Part shown: positions 1 to 10,454 of the stretch, piece by piece
How positions within the stretch are numbered: the stretch's first letter is position 1
How the letters are laid out: each line of letters opens with the position of its first letter
The notes under the pieces: model-generated
Database searches by the model: none
The model's input: only the letters and a program-made list of their open reading frames with translations
Told to the model about the DNA's origin: nothing
Position numbers and translations under genes: made by a program
Assembly (NCBI GenBank): GCA_902581775.1
Contig: CACHPJ010000002.1
Location: 27,135-91,134, forward strand
Direction: 5' to 3'
From: an uncultured Pelagibacteraceae bacterium
GTDB lineage: Bacteria > Pseudomonadota > Alphaproteobacteria > Pelagibacterales > Pelagibacteraceae
DNA: 64,000 bases

Positions 1-1088
1 GTTACGATCTTGCTCATTATTTATCTGAGGTAGGATGTGGCTCTTATATTATAACAAGTGGTGGAGAATTAATAAAATATATAAAAAAAAATAAAGTGAA
101 AGTAATCAAATTACCTGTCCATTCAAAAAATCCTTTTTTAATCATTTTAAATACTTTTTTGATTTCTTTAATAGTCATTTTTTTAAACATTGACATTGTT
201 CATGCAAGAAGTAGAGCCCCCGCTTGGTCTTGTTACTGGTCAAGTTTTATCACGCGAAGAAAATTTGTTACTACTTTTCACGGCACATATAGTTTTAAAA
301 AAGATATAAAAAAATTTTATAATAGTATAATGCTTAAATCTAAACTTACTATTGCAGGATCAAATTTTATATTTAATCATATTAATAAAAATTATTCAGA
401 CTATTTAAAACCAAAAAATAAACTTCTGGTAATTTTTAGAGGAATAAATTTAGATTATTTTAACGAGGAAAATGTATCCCCGAAAAAAATAAATGATTTA
501 ATTAACAACTGGAAGATTGAAGAAAATAAATCTACTATTTTACTTCCTGGAAGAGTAACTCCTTGGAAAGGTCAAGAAATGTTTATAGAGGCTATTAATA
601 TTTTAAGAGAAGATTATAACAAAATAGATTATCAAGTAATAATTTTAGGCTCCGATCAAGGAAGAAACATATTTTCTAAGAAGATTTATAGTTTAGTTGA
701 AAGGTATCAACTTGGTAAAAAAATTAAATTTTTCAGTCATTGTAAAGAAATGCCAACAGCCTATAAAATCTCCGATATAATAGTGTCAAGCTCAATAAGA
801 CCAGAAGCTTTTGGAAGAGTTTCAGTCGAGGCACAAGCTATGAAAAAGCCAATCGTCGCAAGTGATATTGGAGGTTCAAAAGAAACAATTATTAACGGAA
901 AATCTGGCTTTTTATTTAAAGCTGGAGATCCACGAGCTTTAGCTAAAGTTCTGAACAATGTCCTAGAAATGAACAAAGAAACGTTGAATTCAATAGGAAA
1001 CGAGGGTAGAAAAAACGTAAGTGAAAAATTTGATGTTGAAAAAATGTGCCAAAGAACTTTTAGCGAATATCGAAAATTGATAAAATAA
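1..1088 (+). CDS. Glycosyltransferase family 4 (GT-B fold), 5' end outside window
   Basis: The reading frame is open from base 3, so the gene begins to the left of the window; the GTG at 96 is internal and not a credible start. A hydrophobic stretch lies in the N-terminal half, followed by a GT1/GT4-type C-terminal Rossmann domain: the LLPGRVTPWKGQ sugar-nucleotide-binding opening near codon 150 and the late EAFGRVSVEAQAMKKPIVAS loop carrying the conserved glutamates. Such enzymes transfer a sugar from a nucleotide donor to lipopolysaccharide or exopolysaccharide acceptors on the cytoplasmic face of the inner membrane. It ends 4 bases before thrS and may be co-transcribed with it. Donor and acceptor cannot be told from the sequence. 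Confidence 0.88.
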   Translation, partial: YDLAHYLSEVGCGSYIITSGGELIKYIKKNKVKVIKLPVHSKNPFLIILNTFLISLIVIFLNIDIVHARSRAPAWSCYWSSFITRRKFVTTFHGTYSFKKDIKKFYNSIMLKSKLTIAGSNFIFNHINKNYSDYLKPKNKLLVIFRGINLDYFNEENVSPKKINDLINNWKIEENKSTILLPGRVTPWKGQEMFIEAINILREDYNKIDYQVIILGSDQGRNIFSKKIYSLVERYQLGKKIKFFSHCKEMPTAYKISDIIVSSSIRPEAFGRVSVEAQAMKKPIVASDIGGSKETIINGKSGFLFKAGDPRALAKVLNNVLEMNKETLNSIGNEGRKNVSEKFDVEKMCQRTFSEYRKLIK

Positions 1089-1092
1089 TCTA

Positions 1093-3012
1093 ATGCCAAA
1101 AATAGAACTTCCCGATGGTAAAAAAATCTCTTTCACTAAACCAGTAAGCGGTTTTGAGCTAGCAAAAAAAATAAGTAAGTCTTTAGAAAAAACTGCACTT
1201 ATAATGGAAGTTGATGGTCAATTAAAAGACTTGAGTCATGAAATAACTCGGGAGTCAAAAGTAAGAGTTATAACATCTAAGGACAAAGAAGGTTTAGATG
1301 TGTTAAGGCATGATGCTGCCCATATAATGGCAATGGCAGTCCAGGAACTTTTTCCCGGCACTCAGGTTACAATAGGTCCTGTTATTGAAAATGGTTTCTA
1401 TTATGATTTTGCTAGAAAAGATCCTTTTACCAGTGAAGATTTAAAGAAAATAGAAAAAAAAATGTCGGAAATAATTGATAGAGATGTTAAAACTAAGAGA
1501 GTTATATGGGAAAGAGATAAGGCTATTTCTCATTTTAAAAAAATGGGAGAAAATTACAAAGCTGAAATAATAGAAAGTATCCCTAAAAATGAAGAACTTT
1601 CAGTTTATTATCATGGTGATAATTGGCATGATTTGTGTAGAGGTCCTCATCTTCAATCATCAGGTAAAATTGGCAAAGCTTTTAAATTGACAAAAGTGTC
1701 CGGTGCGTATTGGAGAGGAGACTCCAATAACGAAATGTTACAAAGAATATATGGAACTTGCTGGAGCTCAAAAAAAGATCTTGAAGATTATCTACTTAGG
1801 TTAGAAGAAGCTGAAAAAAGGGATCATAGAAAACTTGGAAAGGAAATGGATTTATTTCATTTCAGAGAAGAAAGTCCTGGCTCAGTATTTTGGCACGAAA
1901 AAGGTTGGACTCTTTTTCAAAGACTAGTTGAATATATGAGAATGAAACAAAGACTTGCTGGTTATAAAGAGATAAATACACCAGAACTTTTAGATAAAAC
2001 ATTGTGGGAAAAGTCAGGTCATTGGGATAAATTTGGAGAACATATGTTTACATCCGAAACACCAGATGAAAAAACTTTCGCTGTTAAGCCCATGAATTGT
2101 CCTGGTTGTGTTCAAATCTTCAACCAAGGTTTAAAAAGTTATAGAGATTTACCTTTAAAATTATCAGAATTCGGAAAAGTTCATAGATATGAACCATCTG
2201 GAGCTCTTCATGGATTATTAAGAGTAAGAGCTTTTACTCAAGATGACGCCCACATATTTTGTACTGAAGATCAAATAACTCAAGAGTCTATAGTGGTAAC
2301 AAATTTAATTTTGGAAATTTATAAAGATCTCGGCTTCAAAAACGTAAAATTAAAATACTCTGATAGACCGGAAAAAAGAGTAGGTGATGACTCAGTTTGG
2401 GATAAATCTGAAGCTGCTTTACTTAATGCGATTAAAAAATCAAAATTAGAATACACAACAAATAAAGGTGAGGGAGCATTTTATGGTCCTAAAATAGAGT
2501 TTGTACTCACAGATGCAATTGGTCGTGACTGGCAATGCGGTACACTACAAGTTGATCTCAATCTTCCTTCAAGATTAGGAGCATCTTATGTGGCTAATGA
2601 TGGATCTAAAAAAGTTCCTGTGATGCTACATAGGGCATTATTTGGATCTTTGGAGAGATTCATAGGAATTTTGATTGAAAACTATGCTGGTAAACTTCCA
2701 TTTTGGCTATCTCCTATACAAGCTGTAGTGTGTTCAATCGCAGAAGACAACAACGATTATGTCAAAAAGTTATTTAAAGATTTATTTAAAGAGGGTATAA
2801 AATGTGACGTGGATTTAAGAAATCAAAAAATAAATTATAAAATACGAGAGCATTCGCTTGCTAAGGTTCCTTTAATATTAGTTTGTGGGAAAAAAGAAGA
2901 GAAAGATAAAACTGTAACAGTAAGGAAGCTTGGTTCAGACAAACAAGAGACATTAAAAAGAGATATTTTTATAAAAAATATTTTAAATGATAATAAGTTA
3001 CCTTTAAATTAA
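1093..3012 (+). CDS. thrS: Threonyl-tRNA synthetase
   Basis: Class II synthetase that charges tRNA-Thr in the cytoplasm. The 639 residues match the family's usual full length. Order of domains: N-terminal TGS domain (about residues 1-60), editing domain with HDAAH at 73-77, class II catalytic core with the motif 2 region RYEPSGALHGLLRVRAF, motif 3 near LHRALFGSLERF, and a C-terminal anticodon-binding domain. The zinc-binding Cys of the core is visible in MNCPGC. The ATG is 4 bases after the preceding stop, and the stop TAA directly abuts the infC start, the classical thrS-infC-rpmI-rplT arrangement. Confidence 0.97.
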   Translation: MPKIELPDGKKISFTKPVSGFELAKKISKSLEKTALIMEVDGQLKDLSHEITRESKVRVITSKDKEGLDVLRHDAAHIMAMAVQELFPGTQVTIGPVIENGFYYDFARKDPFTSEDLKKIEKKMSEIIDRDVKTKRVIWERDKAISHFKKMGENYKAEIIESIPKNEELSVYYHGDNWHDLCRGPHLQSSGKIGKAFKLTKVSGAYWRGDSNNEMLQRIYGTCWSSKKDLEDYLLRLEEAEKRDHRKLGKEMDLFHFREESPGSVFWHEKGWTLFQRLVEYMRMKQRLAGYKEINTPELLDKTLWEKSGHWDKFGEHMFTSETPDEKTFAVKPMNCPGCVQIFNQGLKSYRDLPLKLSEFGKVHRYEPSGALHGLLRVRAFTQDDAHIFCTEDQITQESIVVTNLILEIYKDLGFKNVKLKYSDRPEKRVGDDSVWDKSEAALLNAIKKSKLEYTTNKGEGAFYGPKIEFVLTDAIGRDWQCGTLQVDLNLPSRLGASYVANDGSKKVPVMLHRALFGSLERFIGILIENYAGKLPFWLSPIQAVVCSIAEDNNDYVKKLFKDLFKEGIKCDVDLRNQKINYKIREHSLAKVPLILVCGKKEEKDKTVTVRKLGSDKQETLKRDIFIKNILNDNKLPLN

Positions 3013-3558
3013 GTGTCAAATTTTAAACCAAATTATTTTCATAGAAGAGATAAACCCAGAGGCCCTAAAGCAAACGAAAAAATCAGAGCTCTTGATGTAC
3101 AAGTGATTGGAAGCGACGGGGGTAATCTCGGAACGCATCCGTTAAACAAAGCTATAGAAATTGCAAAATCCGAAGGTCTTGATCTTATAGAAGTATCACC
3201 CAATGCAAATCCACCAGTATGCAAAATTATGGATATGGGTAAATACAAATACGATTTACAAAAAAAAGCAAATCAAGCTAAAAAAAAACAAAAGGTAGTT
3301 TCGTTAAAAGAAATTAAATTAAGACCGGGTACTGATGTCCATGATTATAATTTTAAAATTAAAAATGCAAAAAAATTTCTTACAAAAAAAGATAAAGTAA
3401 AGTTTACTGTTAGATTTAAAGGTAGAGAGATGCAGCATGTAAATTTGGGCAAAGAGTTAATGACAAGAATAATTGAAGATACAAAAGACGTAGGAAAAAT
3501 AGAGACATCTCCTAAATTTGAGGGAAGACAAATGATAATGGTGATTCAGCCAATTTAA
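3013..3558 (+). CDS. infC: Translation initiation factor IF-3
   Basis: IF-3 binds the 30S subunit, prevents premature 50S joining and selects correct start codons. The 181-residue product has the N-terminal lobe with IRALDVQVIGSDG, a lysine-rich linker, and the C-terminal lobe with PGTDVHDYNFK and VKFTVRFKGREM. The frame begins with GTG immediately after the thrS stop codon. No ATG is available at this position, and a non-AUG start is a family habit tied to autoregulation in enterobacteria, where infC starts with AUU. The N-terminal extension before IRALDV is longer than in E. coli, as is common in alphaproteobacteria. Confidence 0.96.
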   Translation: MSNFKPNYFHRRDKPRGPKANEKIRALDVQVIGSDGGNLGTHPLNKAIEIAKSEGLDLIEVSPNANPPVCKIMDMGKYKYDLQKKANQAKKKQKVVSLKEIKLRPGTDVHDYNFKIKNAKKFLTKKDKVKFTVRFKGREMQHVNLGKELMTRIIEDTKDVGKIETSPKFEGRQMIMVIQPI

Positions 3559-3615
3559 TCGCCACAATATTTTCTTGTAAAGATTATCTAATGCTTATAT
3601 AAGTCCGTTGTATTT

Positions 3616-3819
3616 ATGCCAAAATTAAAAACAAAAAGCTCTGCAAAAAAAAGATTTAGATTTACAGCTAAAGGTAAGATAAAAATGCCTCAAGCAGGTA
3701 AAAGGCACGGTATGATTAAAAGAACAAATTCTCAAATTAGAAAACAAAGAGGTACAACGATTATGTCAAAACAAGATACAAAAATTGTAAAGTCGTATAT
3801 GCCTTACAATAATTATTAG
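3616..3819 (+). CDS. rpmI: 50S ribosomal protein L35
   Basis: Small basic 67-residue protein starting [14 protein letters not shown], the diagnostic L35 N-terminus, with the internal [10 protein letters not shown] block. It is part of the large ribosomal subunit. It lies 57 bases after infC and 8 bases before rplT, as in most bacteria. The gap before it shows no clear terminator, so it is probably read from the thrS-infC transcript and perhaps from a local promoter. Confidence 0.96.
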   Translation: MPKLKTKSSAKKRFRFTAKGKIKMPQAGKRHGMIKRTNSQIRKQRGTTIMSKQDTKIVKSYMPYNNY

Positions 3820-3827
3820 GAGAAAAA

Positions 3828-4184
3828 ATGGCCAGAACCAAACGAGGCGTAATTACGAATGCTAAACATAAAAAAGTTTTAAAAGCAGTTAAAGGTCAAT
3901 ACGGTAGAAGAAAAAATACGATAAGAATTGCACGCCAAGCGATGGAAAAGGCGATGCAGTATGCTTATAGAGATAGAAGAGCTAAAAAAAGAGATTTCAG
4001 ATCTCTGTGGATTCAAAGAATAAATGCTGGAGTAAGAGCCGAGGGTCTAACCTATGCAAAATTTATTAATGGTCTTAATAAGTCAAAAATCAAACTGGAT
4101 AGAAAAGTATTAGCTGAATTAGCTTATAATAATCCAGAAGTCTTTAAATCTATAGTAAAAAAAGTTCAATCCTCCCTTAACTAA
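3828..4184 (+). CDS. rplT: 50S ribosomal protein L20
   Basis: The 118-residue product carries the L20 signature (MARTKRGV at the start, then a long basic helix with [16 protein letters not shown] and [16 protein letters not shown]). L20 is an early 23S rRNA-binding assembly protein and, in several bacteria, a translational repressor of the infC-rpmI-rplT mRNA. A good ribosome binding site (AGGAG, bases 3819-3823) precedes the ATG and overlaps the rpmI stop region, suggesting coupling to rpmI. Confidence 0.97.
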   Translation: MARTKRGVITNAKHKKVLKAVKGQYGRRKNTIRIARQAMEKAMQYAYRDRRAKKRDFRSLWIQRINAGVRAEGLTYAKFINGLNKSKIKLDRKVLAELAYNNPEVFKSIVKKVQSSLN

Positions 4185-4229
4185 TCTCAATCTTTCATTT
4201 ATTCTATATAGATAGAGAGAATCAAATTC

Positions 4230-5297
4230 ATGGACGAATTAAAAAAAATACAGTCAAATTTCGAGGAAAAATTTCAAAACGTAAAATCCAAAGATGATTT
4301 ACAAAATATAAAAACAGAATTCTTTGGTAAAAACGGTCAAATCACACTGCAATTTAAAACTTTAGGTTCCCTCCAACCTGAAAAGAGAAAAGAATTTGCT
4401 TCGAATTTAAATAAGATAAAAGGTGACCTCAATGACAAAATTGAGCTAAAAAACTCTGAGATTGAAAATATAGAAATTAATAAAAAATTAAAAAATGAAA
4501 ATATTGATGTAACTTTGCCTATACGACCATACCATCAAGGTAAAATTCATCCTGTCTCACAGGTAATAGACGAAATTTCCTCTATATTTTCTGAGATTGG
4601 TTTTTCAGTAGCTGAAGGACCAGATGTCGAGTCTGAATATAATAACTTTACTGCTTTAAATACTCCGGAGGATCATCCTGCCAGAGATATGCATGATACT
4701 TTCTATTTAGAAAAAAATAAAAAGCTATTGTTAAGAACTCATACATCACCAGTTCAAATTAGATCAATGATAAATGGAAAACCACCGTTTAAGATAATCG
4801 TGCCTGGCAGAACTTATCGTTGTGACAGTGACCAAACTCATGCACCAATGTTTCATCAATTGGAAGGTTTGCATATTGATAAAAATATTACTATGGGTCA
4901 TTTAAAAGGCTGTTTGGACTATTTTATTAAAGAATTTTTTGAAGTTAAAAATGTTAAAATGAGATTTAGACCTAGTCATTTTCCGTTTACAGAACCGTCT
5001 GCAGAAGTTGACATAGGTTATAAAATTGAAAATGAAAAAATTATTATTGGAGAAGGAAATAAATGGTTAGAAATTTTAGGCTGTGGAATGGTTCACCCCA
5101 ATGTTCTTAAGAACGTGAAAGTTGATCCAAGAAAATATCAAGGATTTGCTTTTGGGATGGGAATAGACCGACTTGCCATGCTTAAGTATGGAATTAATGA
5201 TTTAAGAGCTTTTTTTGAAACAGATTACCGTTGGTTAAATCATTTTGGATTTGATCCTTTAGATGTCCCAACAAACTATAGAGGCTTAAGCAAATGA
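4230..5297 (+). CDS. pheS: Phenylalanyl-tRNA synthetase alpha subunit
   Basis: The catalytic subunit of the alpha2-beta2 enzyme that charges tRNA-Phe. The 355 residues contain an N-terminal coiled-coil tRNA-binding region (about 1-90), then the class II catalytic domain with motif 2 around [21 protein letters not shown] and motif 3 at [16 protein letters not shown]. The stop overlaps the pheT start by 4 bases (ATGA), so the two subunits are translationally coupled. It follows rplT after 45 bases, the usual rplT-pheS-pheT order. Confidence 0.97.
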   Translation: MDELKKIQSNFEEKFQNVKSKDDLQNIKTEFFGKNGQITLQFKTLGSLQPEKRKEFASNLNKIKGDLNDKIELKNSEIENIEINKKLKNENIDVTLPIRPYHQGKIHPVSQVIDEISSIFSEIGFSVAEGPDVESEYNNFTALNTPEDHPARDMHDTFYLEKNKKLLLRTHTSPVQIRSMINGKPPFKIIVPGRTYRCDSDQTHAPMFHQLEGLHIDKNITMGHLKGCLDYFIKEFFEVKNVKMRFRPSHFPFTEPSAEVDIGYKIENEKIIIGEGNKWLEILGCGMVHPNVLKNVKVDPRKYQGFAFGMGIDRLAMLKYGINDLRAFFETDYRWLNHFGFDPLDVPTNYRGLSK

Positions 5298-7696
5298 TAA
5301 TCACTCTTCCTTGGCTGAAAGAACATTTAAAAACTAAAGCTAATCAAAATGAAATAATTGATAAGCTTACAAATATAGGATTAGAAGTTGAGGGCGCGAA
5401 AGAAAGTTCAGGTGAACTAAGTGTGTTCAAAATAGCTAAAATTTTAAAAACTGAAAAGCACCCTAACGCAGACAAATTAAAGGTTTGCGATGTAAGTGTT
5501 GGTGGAAGAGAAACATTCAAAGTAGTTTGTGGAGCACCTAATGCAAGAGACGGATTAATAACAATTTATGCTCCACCAGGCGCAATAATTCCTAAAACAA
5601 AATTCAAATTAAAAATAGCTAAAATTAGAGGAGTTGAATCTAGAGGTATGCTCTGTTCTGAAAATGAATTAAATTTATCAAACGAAAGTGATGGAATTAT
5701 TGAGCTTAAAAATAAAGAAAGTGAAATTGGGAAAAGTTACTTTAAGAAAAAATCAGAACAGGTAATCGATATTTCTATCACACCTAATAGAGCTGACTGT
5801 CTGGGAATAAGAGGGATAGCGAGGGATTTGTCATCTTCAGGAGTTGGCAAACTAATACCTTTGAAAAAGAAAAAATTTAAACAATCTTCCGAACATTTAA
5901 TAAAAACTTCAATTACAAAAGATCCTCACCAGGGATGTTTGTCTTTTGGAAGTTGCTACATAAAAGACATATCAAACAAGCAAAGCCCTGATTGGTTAAA
6001 AAATAAAATTTTAGCACTTGGTTTAAAGCCAATATCTGCCGTGGTCGATATAACAAATTATGTAATGTTTGATTTGAATCGCCCTCTACATGCATATGAT
6101 GCAGACAAAATTGATGAAGAAATTATCGTTAGAGACTCAAAAGAAGGAGAAGAGTTCGAGGCACTTGATAGCAAAAAATATAAACTTAAAAAAGGAATGT
6201 GCGTTATAGCTGATAAGTCTAGTATTTTAGGATTAGGCGGTATTATCGGTGGTACGAAAACATCTACTGAATTTGAAACAAAAAATATACTTCTTGAGTC
6301 AGCTTATTTTTTACCATCTTCAATAAGAAAAACAGCTCGTGATCTCACAATCGATACAGATGCAAAGTATAGGTTTGAAAGGGGTATTGATCCAAACTCT
6401 ATAATCGAAGGTTTAGAAATTGCCACTGAATTGATTTTAAATATATGTGGTGGAAAAGCTAGCAAGTTTATTATTTCGGGTAAAAGTTTTCAAAAAAATA
6501 AGATTATTAAATTTGAAATCAGTAAATTTGAGAATTTAATTGGTATACCAATATCTATTAACGAATCTCAAAAGATATTATCTTCATTAGGATTTAAATG
6601 TAAACAAGGCAAAAAAGAACTTAAAGTTGAAATTCCTTCATGGAGACCAGATATTAATTTAGATGTAGATTTAATCGAGGAGTTAATTCGAATTAAAGGA
6701 TTTAAAAATATAAAACTTATAGAGCCAGAGAGAAAAAGAGAACATGAAACTTTAAATTTTAAGCAAAAACTATTCCACCTATCTCAAAGATCATTTGCAT
6801 CTAAAGGATATTTAGAAACAGTGACATGGTCTTTTACCGACTCAAAAATCGATAAACAATTTTCAAAAGGGGAAAAAGAAATCCAAATTTTAAACCCTAT
6901 TTCATCAGATCTAGATGTTTTAAGAAGATCAATATTTTCAAATCTTTCAATTCATCTAAAAAAAAATCAAGACAGAGGATACGAAGATCTTTCTTTATTT
7001 GAAATAGGACCAACATTTTATGGTAAAAATCCTGGAGAGCAGCAAATAGTAGTTGGAGCAGTTAAATCAGGAAAAATTGCACGAAAAAGCTGGATTGAAA
7101 AAGAGAGAAATATTGACGTATTCGATATTAAAAGTGATGTAATAAAAACTCTAATTGAGCTAGGGATTTCTGAACATAATCTTATTGTAAGTGATAATAC
7201 TAAACAATGTTATCACCCAGGAAGATCTGGCTCTATCAATTTAAAATCGGAAAAAGGGCCACTACTAGCTTACTTTGGTGAAATACACCCAGCAATTATT
7301 AAAAGGTTAGATTTTAAAGAACCTAATGTCTATGGTTTAGAAATTTTTATTAAAAATATTCCAGAACCTAACAAAAAAATTAGACAAACAAAAAAAAGCT
7401 TTCAAGCATCAGATTTTCAGAAATCAGAAAGAGACTTTGCTTTCGTGATCGATAAAGTCTATAAAATCGGATCACTTGAGAAGATAATAAGAGAGATTGA
7501 TAATTCTTTGATTCAGGATGTAACCACTTTCGATGTTTACGAGGGTGAAAAAATTCCTAAGGACAAAAAATCAGTTGCTATAAGTGTTACACTTCAATCT
7601 AAAGATAAAACATTGAGTGAAAAGGACTTGGATCAGATAAGTAAAAAAATTATAGATGTAGTCAAAGATAAAACCGGCGCTACAATCAGGTCCTAA
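5294..7696 (+). CDS. pheT: Phenylalanyl-tRNA synthetase beta subunit
   Basis: The structural and editing subunit of PheRS, 800 residues, full length for the bacterial type. Visible domains: N-terminal EMAP-type tRNA-binding domain (about 40-150, with [13 protein letters not shown]), B3/B4 editing domain (about 210-390), B5 domain (about 400-475), inactive class II-like core, and the C-terminal ferredoxin-fold anticodon-binding domain from about 705. It starts inside the pheS stop and ends directly before the lepA start. Confidence 0.97.
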   Translation: MIITLPWLKEHLKTKANQNEIIDKLTNIGLEVEGAKESSGELSVFKIAKILKTEKHPNADKLKVCDVSVGGRETFKVVCGAPNARDGLITIYAPPGAIIPKTKFKLKIAKIRGVESRGMLCSENELNLSNESDGIIELKNKESEIGKSYFKKKSEQVIDISITPNRADCLGIRGIARDLSSSGVGKLIPLKKKKFKQSSEHLIKTSITKDPHQGCLSFGSCYIKDISNKQSPDWLKNKILALGLKPISAVVDITNYVMFDLNRPLHAYDADKIDEEIIVRDSKEGEEFEALDSKKYKLKKGMCVIADKSSILGLGGIIGGTKTSTEFETKNILLESAYFLPSSIRKTARDLTIDTDAKYRFERGIDPNSIIEGLEIATELILNICGGKASKFIISGKSFQKNKIIKFEISKFENLIGIPISINESQKILSSLGFKCKQGKKELKVEIPSWRPDINLDVDLIEELIRIKGFKNIKLIEPERKREHETLNFKQKLFHLSQRSFASKGYLETVTWSFTDSKIDKQFSKGEKEIQILNPISSDLDVLRRSIFSNLSIHLKKNQDRGYEDLSLFEIGPTFYGKNPGEQQIVVGAVKSGKIARKSWIEKERNIDVFDIKSDVIKTLIELGISEHNLIVSDNTKQCYHPGRSGSINLKSEKGPLLAYFGEIHPAIIKRLDFKEPNVYGLEIFIKNIPEPNKKIRQTKKSFQASDFQKSERDFAFVIDKVYKIGSLEKIIREIDNSLIQDVTTFDVYEGEKIPKDKKSVAISVTLQSKDKTLSEKDLDQISKKIIDVVKDKTGATIRS

Positions 7697-9505
7697 ATGT
7701 CAGATATAAAAAGAATACGTAATTTTTCTATAATTGCGCATATTGATCATGGGAAATCTACCATTGCAGACAGAATAATTCATAAATGCGGAGGATTAAC
7801 TGAGCGCGAAATGAAGCAACAGGTCTTAGACTCAATGGATATTGAAAGAGAAAGAGGAATAACAATTAAAGCCCAAACAGTAAAATTAAATTATAAAGCA
7901 AAAGATGGTCAAACATATTTATTAAATATTATCGATACTCCTGGACATGTGGACTTTGGTTATGAAGTTAGTCGATCACTTTCAGCATGTGAGGGTTCGT
8001 TGCTGATTGTGGATAGTACTCAAGGTGTTGAAGCGCAAACATTAGCAAATGTATATCAAGCTTTAGAGATAAGTCATGAAGTAATACCTGTTTTAAATAA
8101 AATAGACTTACCAGCTTCGGACATTGAAAAGACCAAGAAAGAAATAGAAGATGTAGTTGGCATTGAAACATCAAATGCAATTTCTTGTTCAGGTAAAACT
8201 GGAGAAGGAATAGATGATATTTTAGAGGCAATAATACACAAACTACCTGCCCCAAAAGGAGAAGAGAACAAAAAGCTTAAATGTTTACTTGTTGATAGCT
8301 GGTACGACAGTTACTTGGGTGTTGTTATTCTAGTACGTATAATTAATGGAAAATTAAAAAAACAAATGAAAATAAAGCTCATGTCTAATAATCAAAATCA
8401 TGTAGTTGAAAAAGTTGGTGTTTTTACTCCTAAACCAAATGACATAGAGGAATTAAATTCAGGAGAAATAGGGTTTATAATTACAGGCATTAAATCTTTA
8501 TCAGAAACTAAAGTTGGAGACACTATATGTGACGCTGAGAATCCTATTCATGACCCTTTACCAGGTTTTAAACCTAGCAAGCCGGTAGTATTTTGTGGCC
8601 TATTTCCAGTTGATAGCTCTGAATATCAAAAATTGAAAGATGGTTTAGCAAAATTAAAGTTGAATGATGCAAGTTTTTCTTTTGAACCCGAGTCATCTAG
8701 TGCATTAGGATTGGGATTTAGATGTGGATTTTTAGGTTTGTTACATCTTGAAATTATTACCGAGAGATTAGAAAGAGAATTTGATGTAAATTTGATCACC
8801 ACAACACCTGGTGTTATTTATAAAGTTCACAAAATCAAAGGAGAAGTTTTGGATTTACAAAATCCTTCTAATATGCCAGATCCATCGCAAATTACTAAAA
8901 TTGAAGAACCTTGGATTAAATCAACAATTATAACTCCAGATGAATATTTAGGTTCTATTATTAAAATTTGCCAAGATAAAAGAGGAATTCAAACAAATCT
9001 TTCTTATTCAGGAAACAGAGCAGTGTTGTCATATGATCTACCTTTAAATGAGGTTGTTTTTGATTTTAATGACAGGCTAAAGTCTGTATCAAGTGGCTAC
9101 GCTAGTTTTGATTATGAAATTTCTGAATATAGAGAAGGTAATCTTGTTAAGTTAGGAATTTTAGTTAATTCAGAAGCAGTTGATGCTTTAGCAATGATTA
9201 TACATAAAGATTTTGCTCAAAAAACAGGAAGACAAGTTTGTGAAAAATTAAAAGATTTGATTCCAAGACATAATTTTATGATTCCTGTTCAAGCAGCCAT
9301 AGGAGGAAAAATAGTTGCTAGAGAGTCGATAAAGGGATTTAAAAAAGATGTCCTTACCAAAATTCATGGTGGAGGAGCTGCTGATAGAAAAAGAAAACTT
9401 CTAGAAAAACAAAAAAAAGGAAAAGCTAGATCTAAACAATTTGGAAAAGTAGAGATACCCCAGGAAGCCTTTATAGGTGTTTTAAAAATAAATAAAGAAA
9501 CTTAA
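7697..9505 (+). CDS. lepA: Elongation factor 4 (LepA), ribosome-associated GTPase
   Basis: LepA is a translational GTPase linked to ribosome biogenesis and back-translocation. The 602 residues show the P-loop AHIDHGKST at 14-22, a DTPGH G3 motif, the NKID G4 motif near 135, domain II, the EF-G-like domains III and V, and the LepA-specific C-terminal domain with [15 protein letters not shown]. The ATG directly follows the pheT stop. The TAA stop is the base before tRNA-Ser, so lepA and the tRNA gene probably share a transcript. Confidence 0.97.
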   Translation: MSDIKRIRNFSIIAHIDHGKSTIADRIIHKCGGLTEREMKQQVLDSMDIERERGITIKAQTVKLNYKAKDGQTYLLNIIDTPGHVDFGYEVSRSLSACEGSLLIVDSTQGVEAQTLANVYQALEISHEVIPVLNKIDLPASDIEKTKKEIEDVVGIETSNAISCSGKTGEGIDDILEAIIHKLPAPKGEENKKLKCLLVDSWYDSYLGVVILVRIINGKLKKQMKIKLMSNNQNHVVEKVGVFTPKPNDIEELNSGEIGFIITGIKSLSETKVGDTICDAENPIHDPLPGFKPSKPVVFCGLFPVDSSEYQKLKDGLAKLKLNDASFSFEPESSSALGLGFRCGFLGLLHLEIITERLEREFDVNLITTTPGVIYKVHKIKGEVLDLQNPSNMPDPSQITKIEEPWIKSTIITPDEYLGSIIKICQDKRGIQTNLSYSGNRAVLSYDLPLNEVVFDFNDRLKSVSSGYASFDYEISEYREGNLVKLGILVNSEAVDALAMIIHKDFAQKTGRQVCEKLKDLIPRHNFMIPVQAAIGGKIVARESIKGFKKDVLTKIHGGGAADRKRKLLEKQKKGKARSKQFGKVEIPQEAFIGVLKINKET

Positions 9506-9595
9506 GGAGAGGTGGCCGAGTGGTTGAAGGCGCACGCTTGGAAAGCGTGTAAACGGGAAACCGTTTCGAGGGTTCGAATCCCTCTCTCTCCGCCA
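9506..9595 (+). tRNA. tRNA-Ser (anticodon GGA)
   Basis: A 90-base class II tRNA cloverleaf. Acceptor stem GGAGAGG pairs with TCTCTCC, discriminator G, encoded CCA. The anticodon stem CACGC/GCGTG encloses TTGGAAA, giving anticodon GGA. There is a long variable arm (ACGGGAAACCGT region) as expected for serine, and a T arm GAGGG-TTCGAAT-CCCTC. It starts one base after the lepA stop codon. Confidence 0.96.
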
Positions 9596-9676
9596 CTTTT
9601 ACTCTCAGCTTTAAAATATCCACATACAACTTATAAGAGTCTAAATTTTTTTGAACGAATCCTGTATTAATTAATT

Positions 9677-9708
9677 AAGGGCAGTGGAGGGAGACTGAAG
9701 CTGTCCTT
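9677..9708. other. GC-rich hairpin between tRNA-Ser and the NlpC/P60 gene
   Basis: In the otherwise AT-rich gap 9596-9713, AAGGGCAG (9677-9684) can pair with CTGTCCTT (9701-9708) with one G-U pair, enclosing a 16-base purine-rich loop. No T-run follows on either strand, so it is not a standard intrinsic terminator. It sits just beyond the stop of the minus-strand NlpC/P60 gene. It could be a 3'-end stabilising or processing element, or part of a small RNA. The rest of the gap shows nothing recognisable. Confidence 0.4.
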
Positions 9709-9713
9709 GCTAT

Positions 9714-10454
9714 TTATAATCTTTTAATTCCAATTACTTTTAAATTCGCAGTTCGCTTTATTCTGGAAATAGTTTGATCAATGCCCATGATGACTGTTTT
9801 CTTCATAGGTCCATAAGCATGAATAAGCTTCTTATTTGAAAGCGCTACTGCAACATGACCTTTCCAAAAAATAATATCATTTTTTTTTATATTTTTAAGT
9901 TTGATATTTTTTTTGAAATGTTTGACTTGATCTTTCGCATCTCTTGGGCAATATCTTTTATTAAAGTTTATAAATACCTGAACCAAAGCTGAACAATCAA
10001 TTCCTTTAAAAGATTTACCGCCCCATTTGTATTTAATATTTTTGAAAATACCTATTTTTTTGAAAGGGTATTTTTCTTTATATGAGATAGGTTTAACGGC
10101 ATTCTTATTTATCCATCCTTTAGAAAATTTAAGAAATTTTGATTTTTTAGCTGTAATCTTTATTTTTGAGCCAAAAGATAAATCACTAGTTTTCTTTTTA
10201 TAATTTGGAAATTTATATATCTTTGCTTTTAAAATATCTATTTTATGAGTAGGTCTTAGAAAAATACAAAACTTTTTATTTTGTACGTAGCCCGTATAAT
10301 TATCTTCTTTAATTTTAATTTTAAGCCATTTTTTAGTTTTCTTTGATATAGAAAAACTATCTCCATAAATCATCTGAGTTACGACTTCAGATTTAAGAGA
10401 TGGTTTTTTATAAATATTAATAACTGTAAAATTATTTGTAAGATATTTAATCAT
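9714..10454 (-). CDS. SH3-domain NlpC/P60 peptidase, probably cytoplasmic
   Basis: The 246-residue product has an N-terminal bacterial SH3 region (about 10-65), a second SH3-like segment (about 75-120) and a C-terminal NlpC/P60 domain. The catalytic Cys154 lies in GIDCSALVQVF and the catalytic His200 in GHVAVAL. Family members cut gamma-D-Glu to diamino acid bonds in peptidoglycan peptides. No signal peptide or membrane segment is visible, which suggests a cytoplasmic role. The start overlaps the end of the AmpG-like permease gene by 8 bases, so the likely job (inference) is trimming imported muropeptides. Confidence 0.85.
   Translation of the reverse strand: MIKYLTNNFTVINIYKKPSLKSEVVTQMIYGDSFSISKKTKKWLKIKIKEDNYTGYVQNKKFCIFLRPTHKIDILKAKIYKFPNYKKKTSDLSFGSKIKITAKKSKFLKFSKGWINKNAVKPISYKEKYPFKKIGIFKNIKYKWGGKSFKGIDCSALVQVFINFNKRYCPRDAKDQVKHFKKNIKLKNIKKNDIIFWKGHVAVALSNKKLIHAYGPMKKTVIMGIDQTISRIKRTANLKVIGIKRL

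Noticed and set aside
96..98. GTG at 96 as the start of the first glycosyltransferase gene
   Set aside because: The same frame is open from base 3 with plausible protein sequence (a Tyr-Asp-Leu-Ala-His opening and a Gly-Gly-Glu stretch), so the gene starts outside the window.
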